DNA from: Dickeya aquatica
Lineage (GTDB): Bacteria > Pseudomonadota > Gammaproteobacteria > Enterobacterales > Enterobacteriaceae
Direction of reading: 5' to 3'
Assembly (NCBI RefSeq): GCF_900095885.1
Contig: NZ_LT615367.1
Coordinates: 620,001-684,000 of the forward strand
Length of the DNA stretch: 64,000 bases
Below, piece after piece: positions 1-9,257 of this stretch (within the stretch, counting starts at the first letter, position 1; each line of letters opens with the position of its first letter). The translations under genes and the position numbers were made by a program. A model generated the notes under the pieces. It searched no databases, was not told the origin of the DNA, and saw nothing but the letters and a program-made list of their open reading frames with translations.

Positions 1-1058
1 ACGCCGCGGATGAATATCTGTTACGGGAGCTTTCGACCATCCCTTCCGGGCCGGGGCCGACGCTGATTTTTAACGATGCGTTCGGCGCGCTGGCCTGTGC
101 GTTACAGGCGCAAGCGCCGTATAGCATCAGCGATTCCTATCTCAGCCAACTGGCGACACGCCATAATCTGGCCCTCAATGGCTATCCTGAAGAGTCGGTC
201 ACGCTGCAAGATAGCCTCTGTGCCCTGCCGGATGCGCCATCCTTGGTGGTGATAAAGGTGCCCAAAACGCTGGCGCTGCTTGAGCACCAGTTGCGCCAGC
301 TGTGCGCAGTGGTGACAGCGCACACGGTGGTGATAGCGGCAGCCAAAGCGCGCGATATTCACACCTCTACGCTTGAACTGTTCGAGCAGATTCTGGGGCC
401 GACGCGCACGTCGCTGGCCTGGAAGAAAGCGCGGTTGATTCACTGTCAGCCGCAGGCCGATAGCGCCAGGGCCACGCCCGTTATCACCCGTTGGACGCTT
501 GATGACAGCGGTTATTGCATCAACAACCATGCCAATGTGTTTGCCCGCAGCGGTCTGGATATCGGTGCCCGTTTTTTTATGCAGCATCTGCCAACCCAGA
601 TCGAGGGCAAAATCGCCGATTTGGGCTGTGGTAACGGCGTCATCGGTCTGGCGGCACTGGCACTTAACCCACTGGCGTATGTCAGCTTTTTCGATGAATC
701 CTATATGGCGATCGCCTCCAGCCGCCTTAATGTAGAGGAAAATCGGCCACAGGATAGGGCGCGCAGCAGCTTTGTGGTCAACCACGCGCTGGCCGGTGTG
801 GCGAAAGAGAGCCTCCAGGCGGTGCTATGCAACCCGCCGTTTCATCAACAACAGGCGCTGACCGATGATGTCGCCTGGCAAATGTTTCTCGATGCGCGCC
901 GCTGCCTGATGACCGGGGGGGAACTGCGCATTGTCGGCAATCGTCATCTGGATTATTTCCACAAGCTCAAGCGCCTGTTTGGCAACTGTGAGAATGTGGC
1001 CAGCAATGCGAAGTTTGTGGTGCTGCGCGCGGTAAAAACTGCGTCAGGCTCACGCTAA
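1..1058 (+). CDS. rlmG: RlmG, 23S rRNA m2G methyltransferase (5' end outside window)
   Basis: RlmG methylates N2 of G1835 of 23S rRNA in the cytoplasm, using S-adenosylmethionine. The open frame is already running at base 3, so only about 352 C-terminal residues of a protein normally near 378 are present. The N-terminal half is the degenerate methyltransferase domain typical of the RsmC/RlmG family. The C-terminal half has SAM motif I ([10 protein letters not shown]) around base 615-645 and the catalytic NPPF motif around base 832-843. No defect is visible, and the gene ends in TAA. The family match is strong; RsmC is the closest alternative, but the sequence agrees better with RlmG. Confidence 0.9.
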   Translation, partial: AADEYLLRELSTIPSGPGPTLIFNDAFGALACALQAQAPYSISDSYLSQLATRHNLALNGYPEESVTLQDSLCALPDAPSLVVIKVPKTLALLEHQLRQLCAVVTAHTVVIAAAKARDIHTSTLELFEQILGPTRTSLAWKKARLIHCQPQADSARATPVITRWTLDDSGYCINNHANVFARSGLDIGARFFMQHLPTQIEGKIADLGCGNGVIGLAALALNPLAYVSFFDESYMAIASSRLNVEENRPQDRARSSFVVNHALAGVAKESLQAVLCNPPFHQQQALTDDVAWQMFLDARRCLMTGGELRIVGNRHLDYFHKLKRLFGNCENVASNAKFVVLRAVKTASGSR

Positions 1059-1148
1059 GCGCGGGCTGGCCCGGCACGTCCGTCGGGCATTTGTTGTCAT
1101 ACGGGCCTGCCAGTATAATCCGCAGGGTATATCAGCGAAGGAAGGGTT

Positions 1149-1445
1149 ATGTGTATTGACGAGTTGCAGGCACGGCTGGAGAGTGCATTGCAGGCGCTGG
1201 AAGTCAGTGTGGGCCGCCAGCAACAGGTCTGGCAACGTGATTATCAGCATCTTCATCTGCAATTGGTTCAGGCGCGCCAGCGAGAGGCGGAGTTATGCGC
1301 GCGTCTTAACGAGCTGGTGAGCCGGGTCAACCTGATGGATGTCTCGCCCGAGCGCAATCCGCTGTTGCAGAAAGTTAGCCTGATCCGCGCCCATATTGAG
1401 GCGTTAGCGGCCGAAGCCGCTGCCTTTCACCGTTCCTTGCTGTGA
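1149..1445 (+). CDS. Small predicted coiled-coil protein of unknown function
   Basis: I do not recognise this 98-residue protein. It is rich in Gln, Leu, Glu and Arg with heptad-like spacing, which predicts one long coiled coil. It has no signal peptide or membrane segment. A good Shine-Dalgarno sequence (GAAGGAAGGG) precedes the ATG, which favours a real gene. It lies alone between rlmG and uhpA on the same strand, about 90 bp after rlmG and 180 bp before uhpA, so the context gives no function. Confidence 0.6.
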   Translation: MCIDELQARLESALQALEVSVGRQQQVWQRDYQHLHLQLVQARQREAELCARLNELVSRVNLMDVSPERNPLLQKVSLIRAHIEALAAEAAAFHRSLL

Positions 1446-1628
1446 CCTGACGGTGCCCTGATTGCACGGCAAGCGTGGCAGCAGGATGGCGAAATACGCG
1501 CTGGTGCCGGTTTTTCGCGCTGGGTTCGCGCACAGGCTCACAGAACGAGGGTTGACCATTGCTCAGCGCTTGAACACATGCGGGCTTAACGCTAAGGTAA
1601 GCGCCTCTTTGCTTGTCCTGGTTACATC

Positions 1629-2219
1629 ATGATTACCCTCGCCCTGATTGACGATCATCTCATTGTGCGCTCTGGCTTTGCCCAGTTGCTGGGGCTTGAG
1701 CCAGATATGCAGGTGGTAGGCGAATTCGGCTGCGCGCGTGAGGCGCTGGCCGGTTTGCCGGGGCGCGGTGTGCAGGTGTGTATTTGTGATATTTCCATGC
1801 CGGATATGTCGGGCCTTGAACTGCTCGGCCAACTGCCCAAAGGCATGGCGGTGATCATGCTCTCCGTACACGACAGCCCGGCGCTGATTGAGCAGGCGCT
1901 CAATACCGGCGCGCGCGGCTTTCTCTCGAAACGGTGCAGCCCTGATGAGCTGGTGGCGGCGGTGCGAACCGTGGCCGGTGGCGGCTGCTACCTCACGCCG
2001 GACATCGCACTGAAACTGGCGTCTGGCCGCCAAGACCCGCTGACCCGGCGTGAGCGGCAGGTGGCGGAAAAACTGGCGCAAGGCATGGCGGTGAAAACCA
2101 TCGCCGCCGAGCTTGGGCTGTCGCCGAAAACCGTGCATGTCCATCGGGCGAATCTGATGGAAAAACTGGGTGTCAGCAATGATGTCGAGCTGGCGCGCCG
2201 TATGTTTGAGGGGTGGTGA
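1629..2219 (+). CDS. uhpA: UhpA, response regulator for hexose-phosphate uptake
   Basis: UhpA is the NarL/FixJ-type regulator that activates uhpT when external glucose-6-phosphate is sensed through UhpC and UhpB. The receiver domain covers about residues 1-120, with the acidic pair at D8-D9 and the phosphoacceptor D54 in CDISMPD, the same position as in E. coli UhpA. A LuxR-type helix-turn-helix fills residues about 137-196 ([15 protein letters not shown], then [17 protein letters not shown]). The length of 196 residues is normal. The stop overlaps the start of uhpB by 7 bp, so the two are translationally coupled in a uhpABC operon. Confidence 0.93.
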   Translation: MITLALIDDHLIVRSGFAQLLGLEPDMQVVGEFGCAREALAGLPGRGVQVCICDISMPDMSGLELLGQLPKGMAVIMLSVHDSPALIEQALNTGARGFLSKRCSPDELVAAVRTVAGGGCYLTPDIALKLASGRQDPLTRRERQVAEKLAQGMAVKTIAAELGLSPKTVHVHRANLMEKLGVSNDVELARRMFEGW

Positions 2220-3730
2220 CGGGCGTGTTTGTCACCGGACTTATCGCCGCACTGGCCAGTGGTTTTACCTTTTCCGCCGCCTGGTTTTGTTTGTGGAGCA
2301 TCAGCCTGCATTTGGTGGTGCGCCCGGATCTGGCGATATTGCTATTTCCGTTTGGCTTGCGCCTCGGGCTGATGCTGCAAGCGCCGCGCCGTTTCTGGCC
2401 GGTGTTGCTGGCCAGCGAGTGGGGGCTTACTGCCTGGCTGGTGACGGAAGTGAAACTGGCGCACTCGTCGCTGCTGCTGCTCGGTAGCCTGTTGACCTTG
2501 CTGCCGGTGTTGCTGGTATCGCGCCTGCCGCGTCGGGATGACTGGCATACGCTGTTGTGGCAAGGCGGCGCGCTGGTGACGGCGGCGCTGTTGCAGTCGC
2601 TGCCGTGGCTTGGCCGGGGTGAGGAGACGTTTACCGTCCTGCTGCTGACGCTGACCGGCGGGTTAACGCTGTCACCGGCCTGCCTGCTTATCTGGCACTA
2701 CCTGTCCAGTGCCACCTGGCTGCCGCTCGGCCCGGCGCTGGTTTCCCAGCCGGTGAACTGGCGCGGGCGTCATCTGCTGTGGTATTTGCTGCTGTTTGTC
2801 ATCAGCCTGTGGCTGCAACTGGGTTTACCGGCCGAACTGTCGCGCTTTACGCCGTTTTGTCTGGCGTTGCCTATTATCGCGCTGGCCTGGCACTACGGCT
2901 GGCAAGGGGCGCTCATCGCCACGCTGATGAATGCCATTGCCCTGATAGCCAGCCAGACCTGGCATGAACACCCGGTGGATTTACTGCTTTCGCTGCTGGC
3001 CCAGAGTCTCACCGGGCTCTTGCTGGGCGCGGGCATTCAGCGCCTGCGCGAGCTAAACCTGTCGCTGCAAAACCAACTGCTGCGTAACCGCCGGCTGGCG
3101 GAGCGGCTGCTGGAAACCGAGGAGAGCGTGCGCCGGGATGTGGCGCGCGAGCTGCATGACGATATCGGTCAAACGATCACGGCAATTCGCACCCAGGCCG
3201 GTATTTTGCTGCGCCTGACGCCGGTACACCCCAGCGCCCGGCAAAGCGGGGCGTTGATAGAAAAACTCTCGCTCAGTGTCTATGACTCGGTGCGCCGCCT
3301 GATGGGACGCCTGCGCCCGCGCCAGCTTGATGACCTGACGCTGGAGCAGGCGGTGCGCTCATTGCTGCGTGAAATGGAGCTGGAAGCCTATGGCATCGTC
3401 AGCCACCTGCGTTGGCAAATTGATGAAACCTCACTCAGTGAAGGGGTGAGGGTGACGCTGTTTCGCGTCTGTCAGGAAGGGTTAAACAACATTGTCAAAC
3501 ACGCCAATGCCAGTGCGGTGACGCTACAGGTGCAGCAGGACGGGCAGTGGCTGACGCTGGTGATTGAAGATGATGGTTGCGGGTTGCCGCCGGGCTCCGG
3601 CGCACACGGATTTGGCTTGCTTGGCATGCGCGAGCGCGTCACCGCGCTGGGCGGCACGTTACAGCTCTCGTGTACGCACGGCACCCGCCTGACGGTCACA
3701 CTGCCACTGCCTGATACCGGGGTGTCCTGA
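2213..3730 (+). CDS. uhpB: UhpB, sensor histidine kinase for glucose-6-phosphate
   Basis: UhpB is the inner-membrane kinase that phosphorylates UhpA after UhpC binds glucose-6-phosphate. The first ~280 residues are strongly hydrophobic and hold about eight membrane segments. The HisKA_3 H-box ELHDDIGQT places the phosphorylated His at about residue 313, as in E. coli. The ATP-binding domain shows an N-box (GLNNIVKHA) and a G-box ([11 protein letters not shown]). Translation starts at GTG, overlapping the uhpA stop; a second GTG one codon later is equally possible. The TGA stop overlaps the ATG of uhpC. Confidence 0.93.
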   Translation: MVTGVFVTGLIAALASGFTFSAAWFCLWSISLHLVVRPDLAILLFPFGLRLGLMLQAPRRFWPVLLASEWGLTAWLVTEVKLAHSSLLLLGSLLTLLPVLLVSRLPRRDDWHTLLWQGGALVTAALLQSLPWLGRGEETFTVLLLTLTGGLTLSPACLLIWHYLSSATWLPLGPALVSQPVNWRGRHLLWYLLLFVISLWLQLGLPAELSRFTPFCLALPIIALAWHYGWQGALIATLMNAIALIASQTWHEHPVDLLLSLLAQSLTGLLLGAGIQRLRELNLSLQNQLLRNRRLAERLLETEESVRRDVARELHDDIGQTITAIRTQAGILLRLTPVHPSARQSGALIEKLSLSVYDSVRRLMGRLRPRQLDDLTLEQAVRSLLREMELEAYGIVSHLRWQIDETSLSEGVRVTLFRVCQEGLNNIVKHANASAVTLQVQQDGQWLTLVIEDDGCGLPPGSGAHGFGLLGMRERVTALGGTLQLSCTHGTRLTVTLPLPDTGVS

Positions 3731-5169
3731 TGCGCGGTTTTTTGAACATTCCAGCCAGTGCGCCCGCGCTGCGCGACCCGGCGGCGATCGAGTCCACCTA
3801 TCGCTACTGGCGACGCCATATTCTGATTACGCTCTATCTCGGCTATGCGTTGTTCTACTTCACGCGTAAGAGTTTTAATGCCGCCGTACCGGAAATTCTC
3901 GCCAGCGGGCTGATGGCGCGTACCGATATCGGTTTGCTGGCGACGCTGTTCTACGTCACCTACGGGGTATCAAAATTTGTCTCAGGCATCGTCAGCGATC
4001 GCTCGAACGCCCGTTATTTTATGGGGATCGGTTTGCTGGCAACCGGCGTGGTCAATATTCTGTTCGGCTTTTCCTCTTCGCTGTGGTCGTTTGCCATCTT
4101 GTGGATGGTGAATGCCTTTTTTCAGGGCTGGGGCGCGCCGGTGTGCGCCCGCTTGTTGACCAGCTGGTACTCACGCACGGAGCGCGGCGGCTGGTGGGCT
4201 GTCTGGAACACGGCGCATAACGTCGGCGGAGCGCTTATCCCGATGATGATTGGTGCTGCGGCACTGCACTACGGCTGGCGTGCGGGCATGATGATAGCGG
4301 GTGGGCTTGCCATCGTCGCCGGGCTGTTTTTGTGCTGGCGGCTGCGCGACCGCCCGCAGACGCTCGGTTTGCCAAGCGTGGGCGAGTGGCGTCGTGATGC
4401 GCTGGAGATAACCCAGCAGCAAGAAGGCCTAGGGTTATCCCGGCGCGAGATCCTGCGCAAATATGTGTTTACCAACCCCTATATTTGGCTGCTGGCTTGC
4501 TGCTACGTGCTGGTGTACGTGGTGCGCGCGGCCATCAACGACTGGGGCAATCTGTATATGTCGGAAACGCTTGGCGTTGATCTGGTGACGGCAAACTCAG
4601 CCGTGACCATGTTCGAGCTGGGCGGGTTTATCGGCGCACTGGTCGCGGGCTGGGGCTCTGACAAGCTGTTTAATGGCAATCGCGGGCCGATGAACCTGAT
4701 TTTTGCCGCGGGTATTTTGCTCTCCGTCGGGTCGCTGTGGCTGATGCCGTTTGCCAGCTATGTGATGCAGGCCGCCTGCTTTTTCACTACCGGATTTTTC
4801 GTGTTCGGCCCGCAAATGCTGATTGGCATGGCGGCGGCAGAGTGTTCGCACAAAGACGCCGCCGGTGCTGCGACCGGGTTTGTCGGGCTGTTTGCGTATC
4901 TGGGCGCATCGCTGTCTGGCTGGCCGCTGGCGCGCATTATGGAAGTCTGGCACTGGACGGGTTTTTTTGCCGTTATCGCGGTGGCGGCCGGTGTTTCTGC
5001 GCTGTTGCTGCTGCCATTCTTGCGCGCCTCCTCTCCACGCCCGTCCCCCCTCTGGCGTGATTCGCTTCACTGTTTGCCGTCAATAGCGCCAAAACCGGGA
5101 AAATTTCCTAGCAGGAGCAGGACGTTCCCTCAGGCCTGGCAGCGCGCGGTTTTTTACAATTTCGCATGA
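3730..5169 (+). CDS. uhpC: UhpC, membrane sensor of glucose-6-phosphate (MFS/OPA fold)
   Basis: UhpC is a UhpT-like membrane protein that works as the glucose-6-phosphate receptor for UhpB rather than as the main transporter. The sequence is a 12-helix OPA-family protein with the N-terminal FYFTRKSFN signature and a [12 protein letters not shown] segment in the second half. Its ATG overlaps the uhpB stop (TGATG). At 479 residues it is about 40 longer than E. coli UhpC. The extra tail, from about base 5030, is Pro/Arg/Ser rich, non-hydrophobic and unlike the family. It runs into the DNA where the UhpA-activated uhpT promoter should lie. Confidence 0.9.
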   Translation: MRGFLNIPASAPALRDPAAIESTYRYWRRHILITLYLGYALFYFTRKSFNAAVPEILASGLMARTDIGLLATLFYVTYGVSKFVSGIVSDRSNARYFMGIGLLATGVVNILFGFSSSLWSFAILWMVNAFFQGWGAPVCARLLTSWYSRTERGGWWAVWNTAHNVGGALIPMMIGAAALHYGWRAGMMIAGGLAIVAGLFLCWRLRDRPQTLGLPSVGEWRRDALEITQQQEGLGLSRREILRKYVFTNPYIWLLACCYVLVYVVRAAINDWGNLYMSETLGVDLVTANSAVTMFELGGFIGALVAGWGSDKLFNGNRGPMNLIFAAGILLSVGSLWLMPFASYVMQAACFFTTGFFVFGPQMLIGMAAAECSHKDAAGAATGFVGLFAYLGASLSGWPLARIMEVWHWTGFFAVIAVAAGVSALLLLPFLRASSPRPSPLWRDSLHCLPSIAPKPGKFPSRSRTFPQAWQRAVFYNFA

Positions 5170-5224
5170 CAACCGTTCGATTCGCTATAACAACAACAGC
5201 GCCTGTCCTGTAAGGGGAAATCTC

Positions 5225-6616
5225 ATGCTCAATTTTTTAAACCAGGTGCGTCGGCCGACGCTGGATCTGCCGCTCGAGGCGCGGCGCAAGATGTGGTTCA
5301 AGCCTTTCATGCAGTCCTATCTGGTGGTGTTCATTGGCTACCTGACCATGTACTTGATCCGCAAGAATTTCAACATCGCTCAAAATGACATGATCAGTAC
5401 CTATGGCCTGAGCATGACCCAGCTTGGCATGATTGGCCTTGGTTTCTCTATCACCTATGGGGTGGGGAAAACGCTGGTGTCTTATTACGCCGATGGCAAA
5501 AATACCAAACAATTTCTGCCGTTTATGCTGATCCTCTCCGCCATTTGTATGCTGGGTTTTAGCGCCAGCATGGGCACCGGCTCGGTCAGCCTGTTTTTGA
5601 TGATAGCGTTCTATGCCCTGAGCGGCTTCTTTCAGAGTACCGGCGGCTCGTGCAGTTACTCCACCATTACCAAATGGACACCGCGGCGCAAGCGGGGCAC
5701 CTATCTGGGGCTGTGGAACATCTCCCATAATCTGGGCGGTGCCGGGGCGGCGGGCGTCGCGTTGTTCGGTGCCAACTACCTGTTTAACGGCCATGTTATC
5801 GGCATGTTCGTTTTCCCCTCCATTATTGCGTTGATTGTCGGGTTTATCGGCCTGCGCTTTGGCAGCGATTCGCCGGAATCTTACGGGCTGGGTAAAGCAG
5901 AAGAGCTGTTTGATGAAGCCATTTCTGAAGAAGATCAGGAAGCCGAAGACGCCAGCATGAGCAAATGGCAGATCTTCGTTGAGTACGTACTGAAAAACAA
6001 AGTGATTTGGCTGCTATGCTTCTCCAATATTTTCCTGTATGTGGTGCGCATCGGTATCGATCAATGGTCTACCGTGTATGCCTATCAGGTGCTGAAATTA
6101 TCCAAAGACGTCGCCATTCAGGGCTTTACCCTGTTTGAAGTCGGTGCGCTGGTGGGCACGTTACTGTGGGGCTGGCTGTCTGATTTGGCCAATGGTCGTC
6201 GCGGGCTGGTGGCCTGTGTCGCACTGGCGCTGATTATCGCCACGCTCGGGGTGTATCAACATGCCAGCAATCAGTATGTCTATCTGGCTTCCCTGTTTGC
6301 ACTCGGCTTTTTGGTGTTTGGCCCGCAGTTGTTGATTGGTGTGGCGGCGGTCGGGTTCGTGCCGAAGAAAGCCATCAGCGCCGCTGACGGCATCAAAGGC
6401 ACCTTCGCCTACCTGATTGGCGACAGCTTTGCCAAACTCGGCCTTGGCATGATTGCCGATGGCAAGCCCATCTTTGGGCTGACCGGCTGGGCGGGCACCT
6501 TTGCCGCGCTCGATACTGCCGCAATCGGGTGCATCATCCTGATGGCGATGGTTGCCATCATGGAAGAGCGCAAAATCCGGCGTGAAAAACGCCTGTTGCA
6601 GGCACAACAAGCATAA
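5225..6616 (+). CDS. uhpT: UhpT, hexose-6-phosphate:phosphate antiporter
   Basis: UhpT imports glucose-6-phosphate and related sugar phosphates in exchange for inorganic phosphate. It also takes up fosfomycin. The 463-residue protein has the usual OPA-family layout of 12 membrane segments, the conserved [14 protein letters not shown] region after the first helix, and a charged central loop around residues 215-245. AAGGGGAAA gives a strong ribosome binding site before the ATG. A UhpA-dependent promoter is expected just upstream, within the 3' end of uhpC. A hairpin terminator follows at 6676-6719. Confidence 0.95.
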   Translation: MLNFLNQVRRPTLDLPLEARRKMWFKPFMQSYLVVFIGYLTMYLIRKNFNIAQNDMISTYGLSMTQLGMIGLGFSITYGVGKTLVSYYADGKNTKQFLPFMLILSAICMLGFSASMGTGSVSLFLMIAFYALSGFFQSTGGSCSYSTITKWTPRRKRGTYLGLWNISHNLGGAGAAGVALFGANYLFNGHVIGMFVFPSIIALIVGFIGLRFGSDSPESYGLGKAEELFDEAISEEDQEAEDASMSKWQIFVEYVLKNKVIWLLCFSNIFLYVVRIGIDQWSTVYAYQVLKLSKDVAIQGFTLFEVGALVGTLLWGWLSDLANGRRGLVACVALALIIATLGVYQHASNQYVYLASLFALGFLVFGPQLLIGVAAVGFVPKKAISAADGIKGTFAYLIGDSFAKLGLGMIADGKPIFGLTGWAGTFAALDTAAIGCIILMAMVAIMEERKIRREKRLLQAQQA

Positions 6617-6675
6617 TGAAACCGCTATCGCCGGGTGAGGCTGATGCCGCCCGGCGCTACGCCCGCTATTGCTCT

Positions 6676-6719
6676 GGCCGTTTGTCTGGCGAACCGCGCA
6701 GGACAACGGCCTTTTTTAT
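6676..6719 (+). terminator. Probable Rho-independent terminator of uhpT
   Basis: GGCCGTTTGTC pairs, with one bulge, to GGACAACGGCC and is followed by six Ts. It lies 60 bp after the uhpT stop on the coding strand. A second GC-rich repeat (GCCGGGTGAGG / GCCGCCCGGC) lies just before it. Confidence 0.65.
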
Positions 6720-6905
6720 TCCCGCATCGCGCCGCGCTTACGCAATATTGTCACCTTCTCCACAATTGGCCGAATTGTGAATATCGCCCTTGCACAGCTT
6801 TACCCACGCCCCCGGTTTACTGAACTTCAGCGGCCTATACTCATCACAAAGGTTGATGCACAGCCGTGCATTGATAACGAAAACCGCAATGTGAAGGAAT
6901 GTTTT

Positions 6906-7370
6906 ATGTCTAAATTAACTGCGATTATGGTGGCCTCTGTTCTGGCGTTGGGAAGTGCTGGCGCGGCTTATGCTCAGGATAACACCCCACCCGAACAGGG
7001 CGGGCGTATGATGAAACACCACGGCGGTGAGCGTGGCATGGAACATGACATGATGTTTAAAGGGCTGAACCTGAGCGACGAGCAACGCCAGAAAATGCGA
7101 GACATCGTTGAAAACGCTAAAAAAGACAATTCCCGTCCTTCGGCTGAACAGCGCAGCGAATGGCACAGTCTGATTGCCTCGGACAGTTTCGATAAAGCCA
7201 AGGCTGACAGCGTGGTTAACCAAATGGCGCAGGCCAATAAAGCTCAAATGCTCAAACACCTGGAAATTCAGAATAAAATGTACAATGTGCTGACGCCGGA
7301 GCAGAAAAAGCAGTTTAACGAGAATTTTGCTAAACGCCTGAAAGAGAAAACCCCGCCAGCGGCGCAATAA
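6906..7370 (+). CDS. spy: Spy, periplasmic ATP-independent chaperone
   Basis: Spy is a small cradle-shaped periplasmic chaperone induced by envelope stress through Bae and Cpx. The 154-residue protein begins with a Sec signal peptide (MSKLTAIMVASVLALGSAG, cleavage near AYA-QD). It contains two copies of the LTxxQ-type motif (LSDEQRQKM and LTPEQKKQF) and closely follows E. coli Spy in segments such as MMFKGLNLS and NVLTPEQKKQFN, so Spy fits better than CpxP. The ATG at 6906 is preferred because GAAGGAAT precedes it and the signal peptide starts there; an in-frame extension to 6669 runs through the uhpT terminator. Confidence 0.88.
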   Translation: MSKLTAIMVASVLALGSAGAAYAQDNTPPEQGGRMMKHHGGERGMEHDMMFKGLNLSDEQRQKMRDIVENAKKDNSRPSAEQRSEWHSLIASDSFDKAKADSVVNQMAQANKAQMLKHLEIQNKMYNVLTPEQKKQFNENFAKRLKEKTPPAAQ

Positions 7371-7392
7371 ACCCGACGCTGACCCCCTGTGC

Positions 7393-7418
7393 GGGCGCGT
7401 TGATTCGCGCCCGTTTGC
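7393..7418 (+). terminator. Terminator hairpin after spy
   Basis: GGGCGCG, loop TTGATT, CGCGCCC, then GTTTGC. The stem is strong but the T-run is short. It lies 23 bp after the spy stop. Confidence 0.6.
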
Positions 7419-7530
7419 TCTCCCTTCCTGTTTTGTTCTGCGTTTAAACAACTTTTCGCCATTTGTTACTTTCCAATCGCTGCCGCTTGCTCTATCAATA
7501 GCGCGTCATTGTGATTCAGGAGTTTTTCTC

Positions 7531-8577
7531 ATGGCGACGAGCGCCCTTAAATCGGTATGGCTGTGTGCTGTTATCGGCCTGTTAAGTGCCTGTAAACCGG
7601 CAACCACCGAAGTATCACGCCCATTGACGGTGTTTGAAGGTAAAACGATGGGTACGTTTTATAGCGTGAAAATCAGCGGCGAGTTGCCGGTGCAAAGCGC
7701 GCAATTGCAGCATGATATCGATGCCGTGCTGGAACAGGCGAATAACGATATCTCCACCTACCGCAGTGAGTCGGTGCTATCGCGTTTTAATCGCTACAGC
7801 GGCAGCGACCCGCAGCCAATTCCCAGCGGCATGGCGGATATCATTCTGGCGGCGCAACGTATTGGCCGTGCGACGGGCGGCGCGATGGATATTACCGTCG
7901 GGCCGTTGGTTAACCTGTGGGGCTTTGGCCCGCAAAAGCAACCTGTGACTATCCCGACACAGGCGCAAATTGATGAGGCGCGGCGTAAAGTCGGGCTGGC
8001 GCACCTGCGGCTTATCAGCAATCACCAGGGGGAGTGGCTCCAGAAAGACTTGCCGGATCTGTATGTGGATTTGTCCACCCTTGGCGAAGGCTATGGCGCG
8101 GACTTGCTGGCGCAATTGATGACCCGCAACGGCATCAGCCATTATCTGGTCTCCGTCGGCGGGGCCATTTCCAGCCGTGGCGTAAACGGGCAGGGGCAAC
8201 CCTGGCGGGTGGCCATTCAGAAACCGACCGATAAAGAGAACGCGATACAAGCCGCCGTTGACTTACAGGGTTACGGCATCAGCACCTCCGGCAGCTATCG
8301 CAACTACTTTGAGCAAGACGGCAAACGCTATTCTCATGTGATAGACCCGGCCACCGGGCGGCCGATTACCCATCAGTTAGTTTCAGCCACGGTGATCGCC
8401 CGCACCGCGCTGGAAGCGGATGGCTGGGACACCGGCCTGATGGTGCTGGGCCCGGAAAAAGCGCTGGAACTGGCCAAACAGCAGGGGCTGGCGGTTTACC
8501 TGATTACCAAGACCGATAAAGGCTTTGAAACGATGATGACGCCGCAGTTTAAAGCGTTCTTATTGCCGTCGCCTTGA
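7531..8577 (+). CDS. apbE: ApbE, FAD:protein FMN transferase (lipoprotein)
   Basis: ApbE transfers FMN from FAD to a Thr or Ser in the DxxSGAT-type motif of target proteins such as RnfG, NqrC or FMN_bind domains. The 348-residue protein starts with a lipoprotein signal (LLSAC, lipidated Cys near residue 21), so this copy faces the periplasm. Family motifs visible include GKTMGTFYSV, the DLSTLGEGYGAD segment, GGAISSRG, and SHVIDPATGRP near the C-terminus. It is monocistronic. A second, cytosolic ApbE is encoded 3.6 kb downstream. Confidence 0.93.
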   Translation: MATSALKSVWLCAVIGLLSACKPATTEVSRPLTVFEGKTMGTFYSVKISGELPVQSAQLQHDIDAVLEQANNDISTYRSESVLSRFNRYSGSDPQPIPSGMADIILAAQRIGRATGGAMDITVGPLVNLWGFGPQKQPVTIPTQAQIDEARRKVGLAHLRLISNHQGEWLQKDLPDLYVDLSTLGEGYGADLLAQLMTRNGISHYLVSVGGAISSRGVNGQGQPWRVAIQKPTDKENAIQAAVDLQGYGISTSGSYRNYFEQDGKRYSHVIDPATGRPITHQLVSATVIARTALEADGWDTGLMVLGPEKALELAKQQGLAVYLITKTDKGFETMMTPQFKAFLLPSP

Positions 8578-9257
8578 TAAGCTATCGTTGCACTGCACGC
8601 TTAGAGAGAGCAGAACGGGCAATATGGCGTGATGGGTATTCTCTGCTGATGTTTTGCCTTCACCTTCACGGTGAAGGCGCATCGGAAAACATGCGCCGAA
8701 TAATCGCATGCGGTAAAGAATATCGGCTGCCGCCCCTATGGTCTTTTTATCTGTCAGATTCTTTTATGATTGTACGGTAAATTAAAATATAAACCTGTGT
8801 TTTATTTTTTATTTTAACGCTGCTTTTTTATTTGCTGATTTTCCCTCTTCATTTTCTGTCTAACCGGAATATGCCTTGCGCGATTTTTCGTCATTTATGT
8901 CATGATAAATACGATGGTTTTTCTGTAGTGTCTCGTTTTTTAAGGTTTTTTCCCGGCACCTTCGCATAACAAGACCGATTTTATCGCGTCACTGTATATA
9001 CCCGCCATTATCTCAGGTAAATAAAACGTTACGCCCTTTTGAGTGAATGTGACTAAGTTATTTTTTACTGAATCACGATTTAAACAACATAGTGACATTG
9101 TGCTGAATAATTAGTTAATTAACTAATTTGATTATTTATAAACTAAAAAGACACTCATATTAACGTTATGACATCGGCCCACTAAGCAAAATCAAAAACA
9201 ATAAACCGATACCCCATTTCAAGCCTATAAAACATTGTTAATTTACGGAGTCTATTT
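8578..9257. other. 680-bp intergenic region before the fumarate reductase gene
   Basis: This stretch is AT-rich and I find no convincing gene; a 68-codon frame at its start overlaps the apbE stop and has no recognisable content. It holds a perfect 9-bp-stem hairpin (GCCTTCACC / GGTGAAGGC, 8656-8678) without a T-run, and a perfect 20-bp palindrome at 9109-9128. The length and AT content suggest a heavily regulated promoter for the gene at 9258. Confidence 0.5.
9109..9128. promoter_or_regulatory. Perfect 20-bp palindrome, candidate operator
   Basis: AATTAGTTAATTAACTAATT is exactly self-complementary and lies about 130 bp upstream of the OYE/fumarate reductase start. The symmetry suggests a dimeric regulator. 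I cannot name the regulator from the sequence. Confidence 0.4.

Noticed and set aside
8574..8780. 68-codon frame after apbE
   Set aside because: It begins inside the apbE stop, has no Shine-Dalgarno sequence and crosses a perfect hairpin.
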